Assembly (NCBI RefSeq): GCF_040712315.1
Contig: NC_134014.1
Location: 42,087,634 to 42,151,633, forward strand
Direction of reading: 5' to 3'
DNA: 64,000 nucleotides
Source: Castanea sativa
Lineage: Eukaryota > Streptophyta > Magnoliopsida > Fagales > Fagaceae
In this document: one piece after another, positions 25,601 through 37,600 of the stretch
How the letters are laid out: every line of letters starts with the position of its first letter
Numbering within the stretch: the stretch's first letter is position 1
Notes under the pieces: model-generated
Told to the model about the DNA's origin: nothing
The model's database searches: none
The model's input: only the letters and a program-made list of their open reading frames with translations
Program-made: the position numbers and the translations under genes

Positions 25601-28600
25601 CCTACTTGTGATCTGGTTTCATACACCTGTGCAATGTTCCTAGTTTCCATCATCTCATGGTGAACAACCTCTTTCTAGAGTTCTGCTTTCTTACTCATGG
25701 ATATCCCATTTGACATTATGTGCGTATAGGGCATGATCTTACCTAGCATAGTTGAGGCCGTTGGTAGAAGTTGCAATCCAGAAATACCTACTTATAAACA
25801 TAGGAGCACTGGACTGTCTCACCCTTTTTTTTTTTGTCTTTTTTTCTTACAATTGTTTAGTTTTTGCTCCATATTGATCATCTTGCATTTATATCATAAA
25901 CTTCTAGGTTGGGAACATAAAAAATTTGAAGAAAAAGACAGCCTTTCTTAAATTTGCAAGAAACCTGCCTAAAACCTGATGCAGAAGGAATGCATTCTCA
26001 AGGGGAACTTGAGTTTAGGAAATAAAGAAGAATGACCAAAAAGGATAGAACGTAGGAGTTAATACTTAGGGTTTCTAGGTGTCTTCATCAATCGATGGAA
26101 ATAGAGTAAAACTTAGGAATCAGTGCATGGGGGTAACTTGGAGTTAGCACCAAGTGGTGGAAAGAGGGATAAAATCTAGGAGTTACATCCTAGGGGTTGC
26201 TTGGAATTAGTGCCAAGGAAAGAAACAAAGATAGGAATTCTGTTTTCAGCATCAATGGTTGCTTGGAGTCAGCACCAAGCATTGGATGGGAATTCCCAAA
26301 CAAAATTTTACCAAACCATGGTCAAGCCTTTCCACAATAGTGAATTATGGGCCTGTAAATAGCATTTCCAAATTGCCTCAAGTAAGAGAAGGAAATAACT
26401 TCATAACCAAGTAAGGAAAAGAAACAACCATTTACCAATTATATTAAATTTGAAAATAAAGCAAATAAAATATAACTCCTGAAAAATTCTTAGCATTATT
26501 TAACATTAGTTGCATTAATCAATGTCAATTATGATCAATTAGCATCAATAGGTCCAATGAGCATATCTGGTGTCCACACCATAATCTTTCAAGTACCTTG
26601 TTATCTGTTTCTTTTGATAAACCTGGTCCTTTGTCACATACCATGAGTTTTAGGTTCTGGCCTTTGAGCCTTTCCAATATGTATTTTTCTATTCTGCCTT
26701 TAAAGTTTCTTCATTCGTTTTATTTTTTTTCTAAATTTTATTTTGGCCAAAATACATTGTTAGTCCCTAAAATTTACATACTAAGTGCTTTTGGTTCCTG
26801 AAGTTTCAAGTGAACGCTATTGGCCCTTGAAGTTTCAAAAATAAGCATTATTGAACTTCCATTGGTTTCTTTGCCTGTGTCTAATGAAGCAAAATGAGTC
26901 GGCCCTTACTTTTTAAATGACGTGGAAATTTTTTTGTTGTAACACAGCAAAACTTGTTTCTATCCAAATAAAACCCATTTTAATATGGGTTTTCACCAAA
27001 TCAAAACTGGTCTGAGCCCTGACCACATAATCCTTAGATTGAGGGAAAAAAAAAAAACAATTTGCAGATTGTAGAATGATCACACAACAATGGAAGCAAT
27101 TCATACACAATCTGAATAAGAGGCCAAGCAGGTTCCATGGCCGGTTCCTCCTCTTCTGAGTCATACATTTCCCGAACCTTACTGTCATGATTTGTAGATG
27201 GAACCATTCAAAATAAATTAGTTGCCACAATCTTCGTAATTGCTTGCATTGCCACCTCATTGAACTTTGAAGTTTCTGATGCAATATAATCAACATGTGA
27301 ACAGAATCAAGCAACCAAAAGTCACAGTGATCTTAAACCATTTCAAAAGAACTTTGGGGTATTATTATGAATTGCTTCCATTGTTGCATGATTAATCCAA
27401 AGATTGGGATTTTCCCCCTCCAATTTTGGAGATTAACCCAAATAGAAAAAGATTTGATTTGGATAGAAACAAGTTTTTATGTGTAATTTCCGATGTTTAA
27501 TTTTTTAATAATGAAAGAATTTCCACATCATTTAAAAATGCCATGTCATTGCTCCGTTAGACTTAGGCAAGAATACTAGTGGGAGTTGGAGGGACCAATA
27601 GCACTCACTTGAAACTTCAAGGAGCAAAAATTCCTAGCAGATAAACATTAGGAACCAAACAGTTTATTTCGGCCTTTTATTTTTCATCAATTAATATCTT
27701 CAATAAAATATGATTATTGAAGAAGATGAAGAGAAATATGGTGAGGCAGCTTTTCTTGAGGAACAATGCAGTGAGGGAGAGAACTTGTGATCTAGAATAA
27801 ATAGAAAAAAGAATAAGTCCCAGGAAAGGAAAAATGCAAACGTTTAACTCCTTAGAAATTTTTAATAATATTCTTACGTTATTTATCAAAAAAAGAAAAA
27901 GAAATTATGACTTACTTGAGGTGATACTACTATGTCCTCATGGGTGATAGCATCCTTTGTAACTATCATATTTATCTCCCAACTCCCAAGTCCATAAGCA
28001 ATGGGGGAAGGATACAACGTTTTTGGCAGCATTTGGAATTTAAAGATGGAAAGGTTGCCAATATTCTTTTTATACTTATAGTAGAAGTGATAGGTCAACA
28101 TTAACTTGTACTTCACTGCTCTTTTTACTTATTTTATTTATTATTATGACCTTTAACACTAATTTTGTTTCAACAGTTGTTTCTTGCACTTTTGTACTTC
28201 TTTCCTTTTTTCTTTTTGGTGGTAAAATGCCTCTATTTAATATTGCAGGAAGGCAATCAAGGATTTATCAGCTGGCTTGGGCATTGAGAATGATAACATT
28301 GAGTGTTTGTATTTACGAGCTTCTTGTTACCACGCTATTGGAGAATATAGAGAGGCGGTATGAAGGAGCTCTTATTTTATTTTATTAAGTGGTCGAATGG
28401 TTCTTGCTGTTGTGCTTTAATGTACTAATGTTTATTTTGATGGTCATAGGTCAAGGACTATGATGCTGCTCTAGATTTGGAATTAGACTCAATGGAAAAG
28501 TTTGTGCTTCAATGCTTGGCCTTTTATCAGGTTTGCTTTGAAATGAGTAGTACACTTTATTTGGAATTATGTCTCATGTAGGCATTCTCTTTATATCTAC

Positions 28601-31600
28601 TCGTTTAATTGTATGCATTTGCTTATCAGTTCAGAAGGTAAAAAGACAAGGTGGGGTCTGGGGTAGGCCCAAGAAAAGAAAAAGAGAGAAAAAAAAACCA
28701 CATTCGATATTTTGGCTTGAATTTGTTGTCAATTCATTCTTGCCTTATCATAAGCTGAATGAAACATATTTTATATTAATTCAGTATATGGAATATGTAT
28801 GTGTGTGTTTGAACACATTATATATATGTTTGGATCTAGTGCTCACACTGGATCCATAACTAATTTTCTGTTGGTTAGTTGCGCTCTTTCTTGTAGGAAC
28901 TGGGATTGTCGGATCTGTAGAATATTATCAGTTAACTAGAATTATCTATAGAGTTGATGGAATTCTGGGCTGTAATGAGACCCTATTTGATCTGGTTTCT
29001 CCTCTAATAGAATACATTTGCACTGAATATTTTGAAACAGAACAAGGTGGTCAATTTTGTTTATGATTGACGTATGCTTTATTTAATGTGATACATGTAT
29101 ACAAATTTGTAAAATCTTGCAAATATACTTGTAGAATTGTAGGTGCAGTACAAGCACCAACGTTGTGCAGGAATTGTATACTTTCTTTCATGTATTATTG
29201 TATTTAAGCAGTATTTATGCATGTACATTGATGTAGAAAAGAAAAAAAAAATGTATGTTTAACATTGATACCAAAATTTGTCTCTGATGTGCTTTTGTAC
29301 ACTTATATTTTGTATTTTTCTTTTTGTACTAAATGTAATGGATTTTATAAGGTCATGCTTGAAATGTTATGCTTATGGAATTGTGCTCATACAATATATA
29401 TGACATGTTTAGCTCAACCATATGCATGCTGCCCGTGGTTTTATGTTATGAGATGTAAAATATCAGTTTTCTTGTTTTGTAGAAAGAGATTGCTCTGTAC
29501 ACAGCCGCAAAAGCCAACAGTGAGTTTAGCTGGTTTGACATTGATGGAGATATTGATCCACTCTTTAAGGTTGGTGCGTGTACACATATATACATGCATA
29601 TATATATATATATATTTATTACATACGAGAGAGAGAGAGAGAGTTGAAATTCTCTTTCTTAATAATTTTCATTTCTTTGTGTTGTTAGGGCTTGCTGTTG
29701 GGTCACTTAATTGCCTTGTTTTCTTGTCAGCTATATAATTTTAACTGTTAGGCACATTCATAGTTTGAAATAATAATGACCTTTTGGTTTTGTCATTTAT
29801 CAGGTAGAATACACAATGTATGTATGACATTCACTAATGATATTTGTTAAATTACCGATTATTCCAAGAGCTTAAGCCATTAGGAAATGGTGAATTTAAT
29901 CACATAACCATAATTATAACACTCCCCCTCATGTGTGGGCCTAAACTTCCCCTTAATAAGTGGGGGCCCAACATGTGAGATTTTTAACATTTTAAATAGG
30001 AGGTAGAGTAAACACAGAGATTGAACTCAAGATTTCTTACTCTGATACCATGTTAAATTACCGATCGTCCCAAAATCTTAAGCTATTAGGAAATGGTGAA
30101 TTTAATCACATAACCATAATTCTAACAACAATCAACTAGGTAACAAGAAGAGGTATTGCTGAGGTGTGACGAGGCCTTATATCATGCAATCAGTTGTTAC
30201 GGACTAAGCTTGATATTGCTAGTTTGGAAAGCAGCACTGTGACTACTGATTGTAAAATTTGAGAACATTAAAACTAAGATAAATAGAAATGACAACAGTA
30301 AGCCGAAATTTATTTATCCACTTCTGGCTAAATGAAATATAAGTTATCATGCTATCTTTTTGTATGTAGCCAAAGTTGGTTGCAAGTAGGCATTAGTCAT
30401 ATGCTCTCCAACAGACCCAAGTACTTGTGGTTTTTTTGGGAAGTCAATTATGTGAAAGAGGTCTCATAGATGTTTTATTTTTTTGATAAGTAATATATAA
30501 ATTCATTGAGTAAAGAAAACAATACAGGAAACCAAAGCACACAGGCAGTGTAATAAGGAATCAGAAAAAACAGCAAATACTATAAAGCAAAGAAAGTACA
30601 ACTATCTAACAAATCTGTCAAAGAATTAAAATTAAAAACACCCGAAGCATTTGTCCACTCTAGCAAAGTTTGGAGAAAAACAACTTCATATCTTGAGTTG
30701 TATCTCTCACATCCTTCAAACGTATGAGCATTCCTCTCCTGCCAAATACCCCACACAATACAATGAGGAATCATACTCCAAATCACTAAGGTCTTACATC
30801 TGCTACATTTATAGGACCAGCTTGCTATAAGATCCACAACATGGCATGGCATAACCCAGTGAACCCCAGATAAAGAAAATACCATATTCCACAACTCTCT
30901 AGCTACATGGCAACGTAACAACAAATGATTGATGGATTCCCCATCCTTCTTGCACATGCAACACAAATCCAACACAACTACTCTGCTTTTCTTCAAATTA
31001 TTCGTAGTTAAAATACACCCCAAAGCTGCTTTCCACATGAAAAAACTAACCTTTGTTGGCACCTTCAGCCTCCATAAAGGATTCCAAGGGAAAGAAGAAT
31101 GGGTAGTAGGACACAAAACCTTATAAAAAGATTTAACATCCAAAACCTCACTGGCAGAAGGTTTCCAGCACTGACTCCAATTCCCAGTCTTGTACCGCAC
31201 AAACAAAATTATCATTCCAATGGAAACCATCCCCCGAGAAACATTAAATCTCAGCCACAGAAGAGTACTTAATTTGCAATACCAAATAATGACAAGCTCC
31301 AAATGGCCTGAACATATTGAAAGGCAATATAATTGTATGGAGTTCAATTGATGATAGATGAAAAATTGTATTTATCAAAATAAATAAATAAAGGAAAAGT
31401 TATAGAAAGGTTATGTGTTTTAAATTCATGATGAAAGCCCTGGTTGATCTTTGGTTTCGCAATTTATTTTTCATTTTATCGGGAACAAGTTGTAGGAGAT
31501 TGGATTAGTGGAATTTACCAGTGAATTTCTATTGCTTTTCCATTGCTTAAGTATGCACTATAGTAAAATATTATAGTTCCTATATAGAGATTTAGCTATA

Positions 31601-34600
31601 GAGAGTTTAACAAAAAGGTTGTTTAGCCTTTTGAGTATTTGGGAAATTACAGTGAATGATACTTCAAAGTTCTGGATTTATAAAGTACGGACAGTGGATT
31701 GTAGAGCTTTTTCCCAAAGGCTCCAAATTTCAGATTTAGCCCTAAAGCTTTTTTCAGCCTTAAGTACACCTTTAAATATCTTCAGTCAGCTAACAGAGCT
31801 TAAACCTTTAAAGCACTTTTCAACCCTTCAAAAGCAAAACCAGACAAGCCCTTAAGCTGAAATTTGGAGCTTTTAGAAAGAAGCTCTACAATTCACTATT
31901 CACACTTTATAAATTTAGAACTTTAAAATACTATATACTATAATTTGCCAAACAATCGAAACAGTAAAAAGTTTTTTACTTAAATCTCTATACATTCATT
32001 TATATGAGATTATGTAATCCAGTTTACAGTGCAAGTTTTACAAGAAGAATTAAAGTTGCTTCCTGTTGCATTCTTCCCAACCCCACCCCCCAAAAAAAAA
32101 AAAAAAAAGAAATTCCAAATTAATGTTGATTTTGTTTTCTTTATGGGATTTACAGGAATACTGGTGTAAAAGGTTGCACCCCAAGAATGTATGTGAAAAG
32201 GTTTTCCGGCAACCTCCCTTGCGTGAGTCACTGAAGAAGGGTAAGCTTAGAAAGCAAGATCATGCTATTACAAAACAGAAGACTGCTCTTATACATGCTG
32301 CTGATTCCATTGGCAAGAAAATCCAATATGACTGTCCTGGCTTCTTACCAAATAAGCGTCAGGTGATTTAAATCAATTTCAAGTTTGAAGTTGGTCTCCG
32401 TTACCTGTGGTTTTTCATTTAATTTTCTATTTCCCTATTGATTTAATAGTAATGTTTTCTAGTCTACTAATTTGAAGTCATATTGTCAATTTTCATACAA
32501 CATATTGGCTTAATCAAAGATTACAACATTTTCATTTTTTTATTTTCTTTATATCGGTCTTAAATGCCTACTTATATGTCATACTTTCAATCCACTGTGT
32601 CTGGTTTTTGTGACCCTTTCATTCATATATATATATCACATCTTGAAACAAACGCAAAAGCAAATTATGCAGTTGGACATCTATTTGATCTTTTTATTTG
32701 GTTGCTTGAGTCAATGAATTCAAACAGCCTGTAACTAGATCTAAGGATTATTGTTATCAGTTCAAACATATTTGTTCATGAGATAAAAATGGGGCCCAAA
32801 GTTGGTCCATTACGATTCCAATGAGAACTGGGTTTGTTTTTTATTCGAACCAAGTTACATAAATATGAAGCTACTATCCGTCTTCAACATGGGATACTGT
32901 TACTTTACTTTTGACTTATACGGTGCTGTGGACCTATTAAAGTGGGTTTCATTTTCACCAATGATGATATGGATAATAAAGAGTTTCAAGGAAAAACAAG
33001 ATTAAATATGTAGAGATTCAAGATTTGACGTGGGGCTATCTTGGCACCTTTCATAGTTTAGTTTAGTTATTGAGTATTGGTATCAAGGGTTTTTTTTTAT
33101 TATAAATTTTTTAAAGTTTAGAAAGCTGCTGGATCAATTTTTATTATGTTATTGAATAAGGCAATTGGTAATTTCCAGATTTCTGGATTGGGCTATCCTT
33201 AGCTATACCAAAATCACATGAATCTTGTTTTGTGTCTTGAAATCTTTTCCTATTTGGTTTAGAAATTCTTAAAAATATAGTTTTTTGTATTAGTAATCCT
33301 AGACTTTGCTAATAGTCTATATGAAGGTTTTATTGTCGTCAATAATTTCGAGAGAGATTGATTTTAATAAAATTCCAGGATTTAGCAATAGCCTATATAA
33401 AGGCTTTATTGTAGTCAATAATATTGTGAGAGAGATTGTTTTTAATGAAATTCCAATGACTTATTTTAAGTGTTGAGGGTGTAATTGCCTTTTCCTACCT
33501 ATGTGTGATTGCTTAGGTAAACCTAGGTGTGATTGCCTAGTATTTTATCTGTCTTTATTTCATGTTCTTTTCATTGTTTTTATACCAAACAGCCATCTAC
33601 ACATTTATCATCTCATCAAGAATCTAGTTTAGTGCTGAATTCCTAAAAATCCTACACAATATGAGCTCTAGCTCAAATATCAGTATAGCACCTCCACTCC
33701 CCATAAGAATGGAGAATGTGTTTGTGGGTTAAAGGCCTGCTGGGTGTGTGTTTAACTTATAAAAAAAAATAGTGGCCTTCATTCTGTTTATCAAATAATT
33801 ATTTCGTATAGTTTTAACTTATATGTGTGTTGAATTGTTTCAAGAAATCAACTCTGCATGGCTGTAACTTAAAGTGTGTTTTCATTTCTCTAATTCTCCT
33901 CACTTGCTCCTTTAAATTGTTGGACTAGTTGTCAAATAAGTGACATCAACAACAACAACAACAGGCCCTAATCCCAAAATTTTCTTATCAGCTGAGTTAG
34001 GTCCAATGACTTATGTTATTTTCCTCCATTCTATTCTATCTGAAGTCATTCTCTATTACTTTCTTAATTGGTAAGTTCTTTTTTATTACTTTGCTAATGC
34101 TATTTTGGGTCTTCCTCAACATTTTTTTCATTCTTTTTTTTTGATAAGTAAGAATGATATATATACGAAGGGTTACTCTATGCCTGAAAAAACACAGAGC
34201 AACCTAGGAGATACAAGAAAAAGAAAACAAAGAGAAACAAAGACAACAAGAAAATTAGGAAAGGAAAAGGGAGCAAAGAAAAGAAGGGAGGGAATCACTA
34301 GACGTGAGTCCCCACGCGCGCGACCAATCAAAGAGAGTCCCACTGAAAAAAACAAGCAACTGTTCACTAGAGCTATCCAAATCCTCAAAAGTCCTCCGGT
34401 TACGCTCCTTCCAAATACACCAAAGGATGCAAAGCGGGACTAAATTCCAGATCTGAGATGAATGCTTCCCCAACCAATTCCACCAACCAAAAAGCATTTC
34501 AGGAATCGATCTAGGCATAACCCAGGCCAAGCCAAAAGTTAGGAAAACAAAGCTCCATAACCGGTAGGCCATTTTACAATGAAGGAGAAGGTGATCTACC

Positions 34601-37600
34601 GTCTCTCCACTATGACGGCACATAATGCACCAATCCACAAAATCCAATCTTCTCAATCTCAGATTGTCTCTCAACATGAGTTAACTCACACTTTCTTTCG
34701 GTGCATTAATTGCTCTCCTTTGAACATGACCAAACCATCTTTAGCGAGTCTCTCTCATCTTTTCATCAATAGGAGCTTTAAGCAAATTTCCTCTTTTCGG
34801 ATCCTATCTTTCCGTGTATTTCTACTTATCCATGTATTATTTGGGGAAAATTTTGTTTTAAACTCTATAATTTATGGGTGTAACAAATTAAACCCTATAG
34901 TTCAAAAGCGATAAATTAAACCTTAAGGTTTTATAAAGTAATAAATTAAACCCCAAGGTTTCAAAAAGTAACAAATTAAACTTTTTCTATTTTATTTTTA
35001 TTTGTTATGAGTAATAAAACTTCATTGAAAAAAGAAATCAATACAGTGAACCAAAGCACACATGCAGTGTACTAAGGATCTAGCAAAAACTATAGTGCCA
35101 AGAAAGTACAACTATCTAACAAATCAGCCAAAGAATTAAAAATAAAATGCCTGAAGCATTTTTCAACTTTAGCAACATCTGGGGGAAAAGCAACTTCATA
35201 TAATGAGTCGATTTCTTGCTGCCTTCAAAAGTAAGAGCATTCCTCTCCTGCCAAATACCCCACATCAGGCAATGAAGAATCATATTCCAAATCTCTGTAG
35301 ACTTATATCTGCTACATTTAATCATTTATGTGACTAGCTATGTAGAAGATCCACATGGCATGGCATAACCCAGAGAACCCCCAATGATGACAATACCATA
35401 TTCAAACAACTCTCTAGCTAGATGACAATGTAATAGTAAATGATCAATGGACTTCCCATTCCTTCTTACACATGCAGCACAATTCATCAAAACTACTCTG
35501 CATTTCTGCAAATTATCAGTGGTTAAAATTCTCCCCAAAGCTGCAGTCCACAAAAAAACTAACCGTTGCTGGCACCTTCGGCTTCCATAAAGCCTTCCAG
35601 GGGAAAGAAGAATATTAAACCTCAAACACCATGGGCTGAGGTTTAATTTGTTACTTTTTGAAACTATAGGGTTTAATTTGTTACATTTCTAAATTGTTGG
35701 GTTTGAAATGTAGTTTTCCCAATTCTTTTGGTATTCACCTTTGTTTTTCTATTAATGTTGTTCATATTTTATTATATACCAGCATCGCATGGCAGGATTG
35801 GCTATTATTGAAATTGCACAGAGGATTTCAAAAGCTTGGCGTTCCTTGCAACATTCTAATAAAAGCACATCAAAGTCTGGTAAGAGAGCCCGGAGAAGGG
35901 AAAGAATTAATATTCCCAGCCAGAATAGAGGTGGCGCTGGTTGTAGTACGAGCAGTTCCTTAGAGACGTCAACTTCATTTGGGAATACAGAAGATACATC
36001 ATTGGGCCGTTCTACAATGTCATGGCAGGAAGTTTACTCATTTGCTGTTAAATGGAGACAGATTTCTGAACCGTGTGACCCAGTTGTTTGGATTAACAAA
36101 TTAAGGTACATTCCATCTTCATGCCAAGTAGAGTAGAATGTTTTGCTGTGATATCATTTTTTGCATGATGTAACTTAAAAAAATTTCTCTGGTTCTGAGT
36201 TTTTTTTTAAAATTTTTTTATTTTATTTTATCTATAGGTCTTTGTATTATGTTTTATTCACTTTCTTTTCTATTGCCTCCAAAATAATATTTACTAATTT
36301 CCTTAGTATATGGTGATTGAGCATTTTCAATATCTTGGATTGATAATTCATAAAGATGAAAAGATTGAGAAGGATGTGACCCAAGGAATAACAGTTGGGT
36401 AAGTGAAATGGAGAAGTGCATTGTCCTGTTTGACTGTAGACCTTCTAGTTAAAAGGAAAATTTCTATAAGAAATTAGACTAGTGCTCTATAGTATAGAAT
36501 GTTGGGTATAAACAAAGCTAGATTTTTCCTCTTGGTGCTTGTTTAGCTCCTCTCACTATCGTTAACTTGAGCTCTTCTCCAGCCATACTCGTGAGCCCAC
36601 TCCGAGAGTGCCGTCTCTCTGGCCCTCTGTGGGTTCTTCCTGTCCTTAGTGGACTGTCCTCCCTACACAATTGTGGGTTTGTCTCTGCCCGTTGCAGTCA
36701 TGTTCCTACCCAGGTGTGGGTGCATTTAGCCCGGCGGTGGTGTGTTATTTTCGACATATTTGTGGCTGTTTCTGGTCTCTGTGTGGGTCAACCTGCCCAA
36801 TTGATATGCCCAAGTTAGTGGGCATCCAAGGTCCACTTATTCTCAGCCTCCCCTTGGTTGGATTTGTTTGCTCTTTGGTGGCTGGAGGCATGTTTTCCAC
36901 TACAAAGCTGTTCCTTGCCATTGTGGGGCTATGATCCAGAAAGGTACATGATGTACTTCTTGTTTGTACCTTTTTATTTGTGAATTTGTGATAGATTTCT
37001 GTGTGGGTCTGCTGTGGAAGTGGGGTGGTTACAGTTTTGTGGGTTTGAAGTTGTTTGTGGCTCTTGTGTGGGTCCCTATGAGTTGTTTGTAGTGGTGGCT
37101 TGTTTTTGCAGTGGTAAAAAGTGCTCAGGTAGTATAACATTTCCAATGATGGCCTTAGGTTGGAATTGTTGGGCCATTTGCAATGCCTCCACAGTCAGAG
37201 CCCTTAAGGTTCTAATAAAAGTGCACAGGCCATATGTTATTTTCCTGTCTGAAACAAAAACTAAGGAAGATAGAATGGAGAGAGTGTTAAAAGCAATTGT
37301 TTTTTCCCAAAAGGAAGATCTGTAGGAATTTGCATGTAATGGTCTAGTAGTATCAATCTGGAAGTTATGGAGTATAAAAGCAATTTAATTGCTGTGATTT
37401 TTGAAGATAAAAGATGGCTATTATGATTGGGTCTGGTAGGTTTCTATGGTCCTTTGTATAATTCTAAGAGGCAAAAGGCATGGGTTCTTTGCTTGAATCC
37501 TTAGAGAAGCCATGGCCCATGGCTTTGTTTTGGGGATTTAAACTTGATCTCATCAGAGGGTGAGAGAAAGGGAGGTAGGCAAGGTAGTAGCTTGGCACCA

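Noticed and set aside
26913..27314. 133-codon ORF on the minus strand within the MULE
   Set aside because: It is in the wrong frame. The recognisable PP2A B' signal lies in another frame of the same strand, interrupted by one TGA.
29265..29738. 157-codon plus-strand ORF across SRFR1 exon 14
   Set aside because: It overlaps exon 14 in a different frame and runs into microsatellite DNA; the exon frame ([20 protein letters not shown]) fits the family.
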